DNA of 64,000 bases, taken from contig NBZP02000006.1 in assembly GCA_002236755.2 (NCBI GenBank), forward strand, positions 437,326 through 501,325, in the 5' to 3' direction. Source of the stretch: Dothistroma septosporum (lineage: Eukaryota > Ascomycota > Dothideomycetes > Mycosphaerellales > Mycosphaerellaceae). The position numbers and the translations under genes are program-made. The notes below the pieces were generated by a model. That model had not been told where the DNA came from. It saw nothing but the letters and a program-made list of their open reading frames with translations, and ran no database searches. Position 1 is the first letter of the stretch, and each line of letters begins with the position of its first letter. Positions 10,178 through 20,403 of the stretch are shown here, piece after piece.

Positions 10178-12277
10178 CTACCTGAGGATATTCGTAGCCC
10201 CATTCACTTCCTCTTCAGCATGACCGTTCGTTCCATTCGTACCACTGCAGCACCCATTCTGCTCAGCTCCATTGACCTGTCCTCCATTCACCACCAATTT
10301 ACTCTCCGAATTCCTCGCGCTCGGCACATCAATACTCGGATTCGCCTCAAAGAAATCCGCCGGCCTGAGATTGATCTGATGAATCTCCACCGGCATGACC
10401 GGCCAATCCTCCACCCTCGGGTTATGTGTAAGTCCAAACACCGACCACACCACAACATCATCGTTCTCAACATTCTCATTCCTGGCTACCGCGTCGGCGA
10501 CACCGCCAATCTCATTTCTACTCTGGAGCGTGTAGCGACCAGCAGCGTAGAGCTCGTCGTCTTTGTACTTCGTGACCCAAAGGTGGTGAGTAGCGAAGGT
10601 AGCACGCTGGCATTGGACTGAGTTGGGATCGGCAAGGAGAAGTTGCGTCGCCGGTGGAACGAGTTTGAAACCTACTGGCTTGCCGCTGATGCGGTTCTTT
10701 TTGTTCTCGTTAACGATCTTGAAGACCCGGTTGTTCTTTGGTTCGGCATCTGCCCAGCTTGACCTTGTGATTGGCGTGCGCCTCACTTCGTAATAGTTGC
10801 CGCGTGGGTTGGTCTCTGGATTTATCGGTACGGGCAGTGACTCTTCTTGGACGACAGTGTTGGTGTGGCCATCGATGGCCGGGTCGATGCGGACGGCGAA
10901 GATGTGTTGATGATTCTGGGCGAGGACTCCCGGGCTTACAACGTTGCCATAGTCGCTTTGTTTGCCTGGGTCGATGTTGACACAGCTGACGATGCCGGTC
11001 GCGCGGGTCTCAATGTCGATACCACCTGATTGATTGAACTTGTAGGCGAATATGTATTCGTAATTCGCCAGAGTTATGATGAATTGCACCACGAGTTCCC
11101 GGTTCCTGGTGACGACAGCACGGCCAGTCCTCCAATTTGTGTGTTTCCAGCCAATGCCGTTATCTTGCTCGTGTAGACAGATGACGTTCGGTGCCTCCTT
11201 GACTTCACTATCGCCCGAGATAAGGACGCCATCAAAGTACTTGATCACACCAAGACAATCGCAGCCGAGAGAAAGGTTGTTGGCACAGTTACCAGCGCCA
11301 CCATCGCCGAAGTCGAAAGCCTGCTTTCGCTGGAACGGAGCACGAGCATCAGCATATGGCACCGTCATCTCTGACACGGCCAACCTGTAGAACATGCTCC
11401 TGCCGTCATACCACACATCGTGGATGACAGCTCCCTCGCGAGGGTTGAACGTGACTCTGAATCTCCACTTCTGCCATTCAATGAGTGATTCGTCCTGGAC
11501 CGTGAACGAGGGGCCATCCGGCTGGACCACGTTGAGTGGCTTCACATCCTTGCGAACGCCTTCAGGCAGAAGCTCTGGAACGTACTCTGCAGACCTGCAG
11601 TGATCCAGTACCTTCTTGATGTGCGTCTGGCCGGTCATGCTGTCGCCCTTGCCACCGGTCGCAAGTTTGTCGATTCGAATGATCTTCTTGGTCTGAGCGT
11701 TCATGACTGGGATGAGCGGCAGTGGGAAGGCGTAGAAGTTCGAATCGGCGTTATTGTTCCGCTTATCGACAGCGAATATGAGCCCTTGGAAGTAGCGGTC
11801 ATTCTGTTCGTCAAGGTCAGGACCGCCATACGGCCACGGCTCCACGATAACTTCGAAGCCCTCTGGTATATCGAACTCGGCGATGGCCTTCTGAAATTCT
11901 TGAGAGGCCTTGACAGAGTCGACGAGGAAGTCGAACTCGGAAAGCTTTAGCGGAGCATGCTGCTCCTTGCCAATAACCTCATGCTTCACGCGAGCCTGCT
12001 TGTTGAGGTCGATGACTGCCTCGTGAAAGTACGGGATCTTGTCTGTGCCAATGACATCGTACTGGCACAATGCTTGTCGCGATGGTCGTGGAGATGACGG
12101 AGTCAGACTGTCAGAATGCTCCAGAGCGAGGAACTTCTGGAGGTCGGCTTTCTTCGGTTCGTTAAGGAAGATCTCCCGGATAATGAGCACTTCGTCCTTG
12201 TCATGCTCCGATATGAGAGTGTCCTTTGCTTGCTTAGTCTCTTGCACAGAGAGTTGCTGGAGGGGATGAGGTGCCAT
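10178..12277 (-). CDS. Copper-containing primary amine oxidase, 699 aa
   Basis: Intronless frame from ATG 12277. The topaquinone precursor is Tyr406 in ANYEY. Copper ligands are His456 and His458 (HQHIF) and a probable His618 in GLTHNPRVEDWPVMP. The catalytic base is the likely Asp322 in AFDFGDGGAG. The strongly conserved LGCDCLG and VCLHEQDNG motifs are also present. The enzyme oxidises primary amines to aldehydes with release of NH3 and H2O2. Fungal members are often peroxisomal, but I see no C-terminal SKL-type signal: the C-terminus is a Gly/Asn/Glu-rich tail, GTNGTNGHAEEEVNGA. It is tail-to-tail with DBP3 and separated by 76 bp. Size is normal for the family. Confidence 0.95.
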   Translation of the reverse strand: MAPHPLQQLSVQETKQAKDTLISEHDKDEVLIIREIFLNEPKKADLQKFLALEHSDSLTPSSPRPSRQALCQYDVIGTDKIPYFHEAVIDLNKQARVKHEVIGKEQHAPLKLSEFDFLVDSVKASQEFQKAIAEFDIPEGFEVIVEPWPYGGPDLDEQNDRYFQGLIFAVDKRNNNADSNFYAFPLPLIPVMNAQTKKIIRIDKLATGGKGDSMTGQTHIKKVLDHCRSAEYVPELLPEGVRKDVKPLNVVQPDGPSFTVQDESLIEWQKWRFRVTFNPREGAVIHDVWYDGRSMFYRLAVSEMTVPYADARAPFQRKQAFDFGDGGAGNCANNLSLGCDCLGVIKYFDGVLISGDSEVKEAPNVICLHEQDNGIGWKHTNWRTGRAVVTRNRELVVQFIITLANYEYIFAYKFNQSGGIDIETRATGIVSCVNIDPGKQSDYGNVVSPGVLAQNHQHIFAVRIDPAIDGHTNTVVQEESLPVPINPETNPRGNYYEVRRTPITRSSWADAEPKNNRVFKIVNENKKNRISGKPVGFKLVPPATQLLLADPNSVQCQRATFATHHLWVTKYKDDELYAAGRYTLQSRNEIGGVADAVARNENVENDDVVVWSVFGLTHNPRVEDWPVMPVEIHQINLRPADFFEANPSIDVPSARNSESKLVVNGGQVNGAEQNGCCSGTNGTNGHAEEEVNGATNILR

Positions 12278-13351
12278 TGTAGTCGGTCGTGAGGTAGTGG
12301 TTCAAGGCAGGAGGAGGATGTAGGACGAGTATTGCAAGCACGAACTTAGCTGTAGATATACTTCACGCATGGTGAGACGAGCCTGGATCGGACGATAGGA
12401 GTGGATGCGTGACCTGAGGAACCAGCCATACGCATATCGATGTGTTGGACGCCGTAGGCGAGCAGTTGTTGGAAGCGCGTCGTCGCCGCTGCGGAAGCAA
12501 TCCGTCGGAAGGACCTTCTTCTCGTAGCCTAGCTCTGGCTTCACTTGGTCACGCTTGACACGTGACAGCAGCAGACTGCCGATTTTGTTTGGTAAACGAA
12601 CGTGTCAAACATGTTGCTCGGCAGTGTCATCATCCACCACCCCACCACCCCATGGAGTCATCCACACCGCTGCTGTCGCTCTTTAGCAGCACATGGATCC
12701 GTGCAATTCCGCAGATGTGATCTGTGCGTACGTTGTCTGCCGAGGCTAGGTTGCGCGTGCGGTGTTGCAGTAAAGGTCTGGCGGTCTGGTCATTGTCATT
12801 GTGCGAACGACTGACCCCCTCGAACATTCGATACACACATCTCAGCTCTCGGACTTTGCTCGAAGCGTGTTGTTCCCCGTGTGACACTTGTACGCGACAT
12901 CTCGTGCAGCCTCGCAGCTGCACAGCCTGTCCGACATGCCGGGAACAATCTCGGCTGCGACCGTCGTCGGTGGGCCCTACTGCATTGGGCAAAATGATAA
13001 GAGGTCGGCCTAAGGAGGAACGACAGCAGTCAAGTGTCCTTATCATAGCATCTCGTTGCCATCGACAGGAAGGCTTGACATGCCATGACTCCAGGCTGTT
13101 GGCGCAAACAGCGCGGATTCATTTCCACGATGCTCACAGCGTATCTGATTCCGCCGTCCAGGGCTCTAGATCAGTCTGTAGAGCTGCTAGCCAACAACGG
13201 ATCCTGTGTACAAAGCAGTCCTCGTGATGTCAGGTAGTTGAAACTTTCGTCGGTGGTTGTTGCTCACCTTTTCACGTTGCTTCTTGGTCCTACTGGTCTC
13301 ATCGACATTAACGTCATTTTGTCCCAGAACGGCTCGAACACCGCCAACATC
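12278..13351. other. Intergenic region between amine oxidase and permease
   Basis: This stretch of about 1.07 kb contains the 5' sides of two divergent genes. ORFs on both strands (12630-13046 minus, 12724-13227 plus) overlap each other and show no domain or splice support. I see no RNA gene or repeat. Confidence 0.5.
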
Positions 13352-15056
13352 ATGGATGCCGAAACATCACTGGATCAAGGCGACAGACCCGCGAAAGAGA
13401 TGGGCATACCTTTGCAGCCGATCACGTCCGTTGCATCGACCCTCAAGGCTGGAGAGGTTGCAGAAGAGCTTCGCGAAGCCTTCAGTGTCTGGTCATTGGG
13501 AGCCTTGTTAGTGTGCTTGATGGCAACATGGGAAGCTCTAGCAACCGTCGTCGCTTCGGCATTGACGAATGGCGGTCCTCCATGTTTGTTTTACAATTAG
13601 TATGGCGAGCGCCGTGAAAGCGATCCGTCCCGAGCTAATATTCCTGATCCAGTATCATATCCTTCCTAGGCACGATGGCACTCGCAGCATCGATGGCTGA
13701 GATTGCTAGCATGTACCCGACAGCCGGAGGTCAGTACCATTGGGTCGCAGCCTTCTCCCCAGCGAGCATTCGGCCGTTCTCTTCCTGGATCACCGGGTGG
13801 GTCAACATCGGAGGACAACTTTGTCTCACAGCTTCCGCAGCGTTGTCAGCCGGTCTGCTCTTTCAAGCACTGCTCACGCTGAATGACCCACACTATCTGC
13901 CGCAACGCTGGCATGGCGTAATGTTCTACTGGCTGGTTCTCGCATACTCCTTGATAATTAATATTTACGGCTCACGCGTCCTGGCACAAAGCAACATTGC
14001 GGCGGGAGTGCTACACGTGGTGGGCTTTGTCATTGTCGTGGTGGTATTGGGTGCCATGACAGAGCACAAGAACCCTGCCAAATATGTCTTCACGGAGTTC
14101 TCCAACACAAGTGGCTGGAGTTCCGACGGGGTGTCTTGGCTAGTGGGACTTCTGAGCACTGTATATCCATTCCTCGGGTGAGTCGAGAGCCATTTCCTGG
14201 TGTCATTACAGCCAGCTCACGTTCAACAGTTACGACGCCGCAGCACACATGTCTGAAGAGTTGCCTCGCCCTTCGAAGTATGTGCCCATTGCCATGCTTG
14301 GCTCTATCGTTATCAACGGTCTGATCGGACTGGTCTTCTGCATTGTCTTCCTCTACTGCCTTGGTGATCTGAACGAGCTCTTGGCAACAGCGACTGGGTT
14401 TCCTTTCGTTCAGCTCTACTACAACGTCACGCAAAGCCACGTTGCTGCAACATTCATGGCTCTCTTTCACGCCTTCATTGCACTGGCAGCGAACTCGGCT
14501 GGTTTGACGTCGACAAGCCGAACTGCGTGGGCTTTTGCACGCGATCGCGCAATACCATTCAGTAGCTACTACGCCCACCTAAATCCTAAGGACCAACTGC
14601 CGGTCCGGATGTGCGTGATGCTGACGGCACTTCAATTCCTACTTGGCTTAATCTACATCGGGAATACCACTGCTTTCAACGCGATCATCTCGATGTCGAT
14701 CCTTGGTATGTATGCGTCGTACGTCCTGCCCCTCATCTTCATGCTGGCATATGGACGCCGATCAGCCACTCATCGGCCAGGCTGGTTCTCCCTTGGTCGC
14801 TGGGGTACGTATTGAGGTCAATTCATGCCGCGAGTAAGGTCAGTGCTAACAACGTGCAGGCTCGACCATCAATGCAACCGCGCTGCTTTGGGGTGCAATC
14901 GCCATGGTCTTCAGCATGTTTCCAAGCTACCAACCCGTCACTGCACAGAACATGAACTATGCTTCGGTGGTGCTGGGAGGATGGTCCATCATTGGTGCAG
15001 GGTACTACTTCATTCATCAACGGAAGTCGTTCGAAGGTCCAGTAACACTGCTGTAG
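13352..15056 (+). CDS. APC-family amino acid/choline/GABA-type permease, 514 aa
   Basis: Four exons: 13352-13599, 13653-14177, 14230-14804 and 14860-15056. The introns are 53, 52 and 55 nt, GT-AG, with matching phases. Joining the first two gives CLFYNYIISFLGTMALAA, a very typical helix 2-3 segment, and joining the next gives the FLGYDAAAHMSEE loop of fungal choline/GABA permeases. About 12 membrane helices are visible, starting with FSVWSLGALLVCLMATWEAL. ALAASMAEIASMYPTAGGQY is the family hallmark. The last exon adds a terminal helix and ends with SFEGPVTLL. The protein should be a proton-coupled plasma membrane transporter for amines or amino acids; the exact substrate cannot be read. Its neighbour is an amine oxidase, so a shared amine-use role is possible but unproven. 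Confidence 0.9.
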
Positions 15057-15946
15057 ATACTCTCACGATCGTGTATCAACGCTAGGCAGCTGTCCATTCC
15101 TACTTCACTTTGCAAGCTTCAGGATCCTTAAAGGTGCTCTACAGATGGGAGCGACCCATACTCCAGGGCTCCAGCTGGCTGAGACTCGTTGTTCAAGGCT
15201 GTCAAATGCTATATCTCAAGCATTGCAACCAATGTCATGAGGACGAGTGTGCGAATGGCCATCAAATATCCGTACTGACCATTGCCGAACTATGCGCGTC
15301 GAGAACCTGGTATAGATAGATGTGACCACATGAAAGTGGTAACACCTAAAATGCTAACTATGAGGACAGAATGCTATAAATTGGCTGCACCTCATACCTC
15401 CAATGTATTCTTACTCGTAGCACCTCCATATCGATGACACGCGACAACCAGCATCCATGGCGCCTCCAAAAAGAAACGGCGCACAAGGACACGACCGCAA
15501 GATTGAACAACATGCATACTTTCCCGGTCATCGCTGTAGCTTTCTCCGTTTCCTCATGGGCGTCCACGCAGCATTCTCCTCTTTCCGCGATATCGGGAAG
15601 ACAGCAACATGGCACGCCAATACAAACGCCGACTGCACCAGTGGCGATGCCGAAGACATTTGCGGATGCATGCAAGGATTGGTTGATATTGGTAGCTGCA
15701 AGCCGGAGCATACGTCCTAGCACGGCAGATCTGTATGGAGAACTTCAGCGCACTGCGTGGAGCGTGAGATGGCGCTGGAGGAGGGATCAAACCCTGAGTA
15801 GGGTAAGTGCGGGCGAGTCTTGACTGCTGTTTAGATGGTCAGATTATGTTGCGAGGATCAACATATGGAATGACAGGATGGGCAAAGACCAAGATAATAT
15901 CATAACATCACTGGCTATGCAATTTCGCTACACTGTACAAATAGGC
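15057..15946. other. Intergenic region with one weak ORF
   Basis: The only candidate is a plus-strand frame from ATG 15512 to 15823 (about 103 aa). Its N-terminus, MHTFPVIAVAFSVSSWAST, could pass for a weak signal peptide. The remainder has no recognised domain, and the opposite strand is also open. I do not annotate it as a gene. The rest holds the 3' ends of the convergent permease and monooxygenase. Confidence 0.4.
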
Positions 15947-17713
15947 CTATGCCTTCACAACCTCAAATCCTTGCCAGCCTGGAAGCTTACTCCTGATCTC
16001 AGGACCGTACGCGTTAACACCACCAGCGTAGCAGGTCATCTCAAACGCCTTACCTGGGAGACCGCCACCCATGTACGTCGACTTCGTCGTTGGGAAAAGT
16101 GTTGGTGCTGCCAGGTCATTGATACGCTGCTTCCACTCCTTCTCTGCGTCCTTTGTTGGGTCAATATACTTGATGCCCTGCTTCTTGATCTGCTTGATGG
16201 CTGCGGCGATCCATCGGGCTTGGATCTCAACGGATGATGGGCCGTTGGAGAGGAGAGTGGGACCGTGTGGGCCGTACAAGTGGAAGAGGTTAGGGTATCC
16301 GGAGATGGTAGTGCCGAGGTAGGTGTTTGCGGCAGCCTTCCACTCGTCCTTGAGGTATGTGCCATTGATGGACTTGAGGCCCATGTTGGTCATGCCGCCA
16401 GTGACGACGTCGAAGCCGGTGGCGAGGGCGATGATGTCGAATTCACGCTCCTGACCGTTAGTGACGATACCCTTCTCGGTGAATCGCTCAATTGGGGTGC
16501 CGGTCTCCTCGTTGATGCTGACGAGGTCAACGTTGTCGCGATCGAGGACCTCGTAGAAGTTCTGCTCAAGACATGGTCGCTTGACACCGAATGGGTGGGG
16601 TTTCTTCTCAGGGAAGAGGATCTTGTTCTTCTCGGGGTTCTTGACACGCTGCGACTGCTTTGACCTCCAGAAGTTGTAGGCCTCATCGTTGCACTTGTCG
16701 TCAAAGAGGTAATCCTTGTAGCCAGCGAGCCAAAGGGCGAAGCCTTGCTGTGCCCAGAGTTTCTCAAAGAATTCTTGGCGCTCTTCTGGGGTGTCGTCGA
16801 AGGTGTCGCGCTCGCAGAGATCGTAGTGGAAGCCAGCGAAGCATCGCTCACGCATCTCGTGGATCGTAGGGTATAGTGGCTTCAGGCCGTCTTGCTCTTG
16901 CTTTGTGAGGTCACGCTTGCCCATTGGGAGGGCGAGGTTGGGTGTGCGTTGGTAGACGGTTAGTTGCTCAGCAACTGGTCCCATCTCTTGGATACACTGC
17001 ACGCCAGAAGCACCGGTCCCGATGACAGCGACCTTCTTGTTCTTGTAGTCTACGCCCTCAATTGGCCAGAAGGACGAGTGGTGGATCTCGCCCTTGAAGC
17101 TGTCGAGACCTGGCACGTCTGGGATATAACGTTTGGCGGCAAAACCAGCAGCCACCACGAGGAATCGTGCCTTGGCGTTACGGCCGTCTGCGGTCTTTAC
17201 GTGCCATTTGCCCTCCTTAGTGTCAAATTCGGCGCCGGTGACAACGGTCTCAAATGACGAGTCCTTGCTGAGGTTCAGCTTCTTGTCAACGTGGTCGAAG
17301 TAGGCCTGCAGCTCGTGCCAGTCTGGGTAGTTGGTTGTCCAGTACCAGTCCTCGTATACCTCCGGGATGGCAAGCTCGTAGATTGGGACGGGCGAGTCCA
17401 CGCGGGCTCCAGGGTAGATGTCTTGATTTCATGTCAGCACTTCAGACCAATGCTTATTGTAAGGACAGCACTCGCTCCATCGCCATGTACCACCGAATCC
17501 AACACCAGCCTCGTAAAGAACAGCACTGAAGCCATTCTTGCGTGCCTCGTGCAAGCTCATGGCACCTCCAAAGCCGCCACCAACAATGAGAACGTCGACA
17601 TCCAAGTTGTCGGCGTAAGGGCCATCAGTACGCGCTCTTCGGCCATACTGGTGCAGATCGGTCTTCAGCAGACGCTCTGGCTTCGTATCAATTCCTGGCT
17701 CGACGCTACCCAT
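15947..17713 (-). CDS. FAD-dependent Baeyer-Villiger-type monooxygenase, 570 aa
   Basis: Exon 1 is 17713-17476 and exon 2 is 17421-15947. The first Rossmann motif VLIVGGGFGG has its glycines at 45-50. GGTWRWNIYPGARVD spans the splice site, the type I BVMO fingerprint FKGEIHHSSFW lies at 188-198 (FxGxxxHxxxW), and the NADPH Rossmann VAVIGTGASG is at about 210-219. The enzyme should insert oxygen next to a ketone, or oxidise a related substrate, using NADPH and O2. Restoring the conserved WRWNIYPG motif requires a 54-nt intron with a GC donor (A|GCGAGT) and an AAG acceptor; no GT donor gives this motif. Length and motif order are normal. The substrate is unknown, and no biosynthetic partner gene is adjacent. 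Confidence 0.92.
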
Positions 17714-19187
17714 CTTGAATTATGAAAGAGGTAAGTAAAGTGGGATGGTATCTTGTAAGAAGATGTGAAGGAAAGGGCTTCATCTAATGATACGAAATGC
17801 TCTCGCATTTATGAGCCTCGAAAATTGCCACTGTCGAAGGCAAATATGCTCCGTCCACCCGCAGCAGCTCATTAGCACGATCCAGCATGTATCGCATGCG
17901 GTACACCTGCCTTGAATGTTTACCCCATGAAATAGCTTGGTAGTGCGGGGATCGGTGTATGGAGAGCGGGGTCCAACCAAGACATGGCCAGATTCGCCTC
18001 GAACGCAAATAGCGGCCGCGTCTGTTTCAACGATTCGTCGACTAATGATTCCGTACCGCGGATAAGCGCCCAGGTCCATCCCAGTCGTAGATCGGGCGGC
18101 GCATAGAATCTCGTTCACGTATTTAGCGTTCCGTCAAGACGGAAGCTTGCTTCAGAACAGGAAGGCGGAGCGAGCCCATCGGCAACAAAGCTGTGCTGTA
18201 GGGGGACTGAGGTGTGGGCCCCGTGGTTTCCCACTGTTGTCGAGGTGAACGAGTTGCAGCGAGCTCCAGCGAAGAGCACGCTTTGCGATGTCGCAGGTAC
18301 GTTCAGTGTCGACTATGCATCTCAAATCATCTGGCAGTGGTGCAGCTTTGCGTGCCATGATACGCCATTCGTGTGTAGATCGATCTCACACGCTGCAGGT
18401 ACCGTGAACCGCCCATTGGCGCTCCCACAGGTTTCTTGGTCTAGAGCTTCCCAGATCCCCGGTCGAGCGACGAGTAAGCCTCAAGTACCACGTGTCAGCC
18501 TCATGAAGCGATTCGGCATATCTGAACATGGAAGTCGAAGGCTATGATTTCCACTCAGGTGGGCCAGGCGGAGCGGATACCTGCTGGGTAGTCAAGGTCT
18601 GGCTGATCCCCAAGAGCTTGACTATCGGTCAATGAGGAAGGGGCCGTCAAGCTGCATATTGAACACCGTTCCAGAAGGGATCAGCTGCTCTGCATCCTAC
18701 CAATTCTCCAGTGCGTATGGTGCTCGTTGGCATCATGCCGCCGGCACGGTCGTTTTCGTAGTGGCATTAGTCTTGCTGCTGCAGAGATTGTCGGGCCTGG
18801 CTACATCTACTGTGGCTGCGCAATATGCACCATGCAGGCAGTATCATACTTCCAGCCACGTGGGCGGTGGACTAGGGGCTGCATCTTTGATGACTGTGGC
18901 TCTATTTCGGCCCGCTGATTTCGGGTCAGTGTTCTGTGCACTCTCGAGACGGACACCATACTCGATGCGACATAAAATATGAGAGGGCTGAAAGGTGTGG
19001 CAGCTGGTACCAGATAGGTCGCCGGGTTGGCGACAGGGCGCAGGGTACCGCAGTCTCCGCTGGCTATCGACCTTCGAGCTCCGGGCTGGAAGCGGCTGAC
19101 CAGGTGATGCAAGGCTGGTGTCAGCGCAGAGACATGCCGCTCGAGAAGTGGTAGAAGGCAAGTGCTCTGGCTGATCGTTGCTTAGCA
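17714..19187. other. Intergenic region of about 1.5 kb, no supported gene
   Basis: Short ORFs occur on both strands (for example 17780-18118 minus, 18212-18547 plus, 18632-18982 plus). None carries a recognisable domain, and none extends through plausible introns. I see no repeat or RNA gene. The part near 17714-18000 is probably the monooxygenase promoter. Confidence 0.5.
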
Positions 19188-20103
19188 CTAATTCTTCCCG
19201 GCATAGTCCCGCTTCCATATCTGATCGAATTTCTCCTTATTGACGGCGAACTCTCGAGCATATTCCCACTCCATTTCGTGCATCTTGGTCCCTATAAGCA
19301 CTAGACTGTGCAGTGGGTCCCCAAGGTCGGCTTGCGTCAGTTCCTCTAGGGTGCCAGCTACGATCAGCTCACCTTCGCTGCCAAGCCGAGCGACCCCGAT
19401 GGCAAGCTTCTCCTTGGCGGTGATACCTTGCTGTCTGGACTCGTCGACTTCAACCATCTGGCTAGCGCATTGCGCCACAGTCATGAAACGAGGTGGCTCG
19501 TACACAATTTTGCCTCTCGCCAGCGCTTGCAAATTCGGCTCCTTCACTTTGATGTCGAGCAGCACAAGCGTATGCAGGCCAAGGCTAGCGTTTTCAGCTA
19601 TGCGGTCGTAAAAGCTGTCTGGCTTCCACGTTTCCGTGAAGAACACCATAGAAACTGTCTGGCCATAGTTGTAGAGGCTGAGTCCAGTGGCACCTACTGC
19701 AGTCAAGATGGAGGCATTGGGCAGTGTCCGAGTCGGGATGACAGGGTCGTGTTGACGACAGCGCAGTGCGAGATCTGTGTGGGTGGTCGCGCTGAACGGA
19801 TCACCCACAACGAGGAAAGCCACGTCCTTTTCGTGAGCGCCGGCCAGTATGTCGTCGGACTGCGACTCGACCATCTCACGGTCTGCAATGATCACGGATC
19901 TGCCATAGTACGCCTCCTACCGGGTGTGAACATCAGTTCGGCATTTGTGGATACGATGGATGTCGTACCAAGTGCTCCTTGTCCACGAGTAGAACAGCTG
20001 TGTAAGCTTCGAGATAAACGCGTGCTGCTCGCTTGACGATCGCGAGGCCCTTGGTAGAGATATCTCGCTCGTCAGCAAGCCCCAAGCCGATGATGTACAG
20101 CAT
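19188..20103 (-). CDS. DPH5: Diphthine methyl ester synthase DPH5, 287 aa
   Basis: Exons 20103-19969 and 19916-19188 are joined by a 52-nt intron (GTACGA donor, GAACTGATG branch region, GGTAG acceptor) in phase 0. The product begins MLYIIGLGLADERDISTKGL, the conserved Dph5 start. It continues over the junction with DKEHLEAYYGRSVIIADREM and contains VAFLVVGDPFSATTHTDL and NASILTAVGATGLSLYNYGQ, the SAM-binding TP-methylase motifs. It methylates the elongation factor 2 histidine intermediate on the way to diphthamide in the cytosol. The C-terminal block with DPLHSLVLIG is also typical. Length matches the family's roughly 285 aa. It diverges from SPT3 across 300 bp. Confidence 0.96.
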
Positions 20104-20403
20104 TGTTGACGACTGCCGTGCGAGTGTGTGTCAACAGTCTACTGCAGTTCAGATGGAAATTTACTGTCCAATGCGGTTCCCTGTCGCTGTAGCGCGACTT
20201 GTCCGTGCCGTGCCGCATCTCCGCAACTCTACATAGTCCCACCACACCACACCACACCACTTCCATCTCGACATAACGCGACACTCAGCTGCATTCGGAC
20301 CAAGACATCCACGACCACGTTCCTCGAATATTGAGACAGACCCGCGGCCTCCTCAGACATTCTCTAGCAGGACGAGGGCCTCATCTGAGGCTGGCCGCCC
20401 ACG
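20104..20403. promoter_or_regulatory. Divergent promoter DPH5 / SPT3
   Basis: This 300-bp segment lies between two opposed start codons. It contains a short CACCA-type microsatellite at about 20238-20261. No other motif is clear. Confidence 0.6.
20238..20261. repeat. Pentanucleotide microsatellite (ACACC)n
   Basis: Near-perfect tandem repetition of ACCAC/ACACC, about four units, lies in the DPH5/SPT3 promoter. It could affect spacing of promoter elements, but this is only a position-based remark. Confidence 0.6.

Noticed and set aside
15512..15823. Possible small secreted protein
   Set aside because: The N-terminal hydrophobic stretch is short and weak, the rest is basic and undefined, and overlapping frames are also open.
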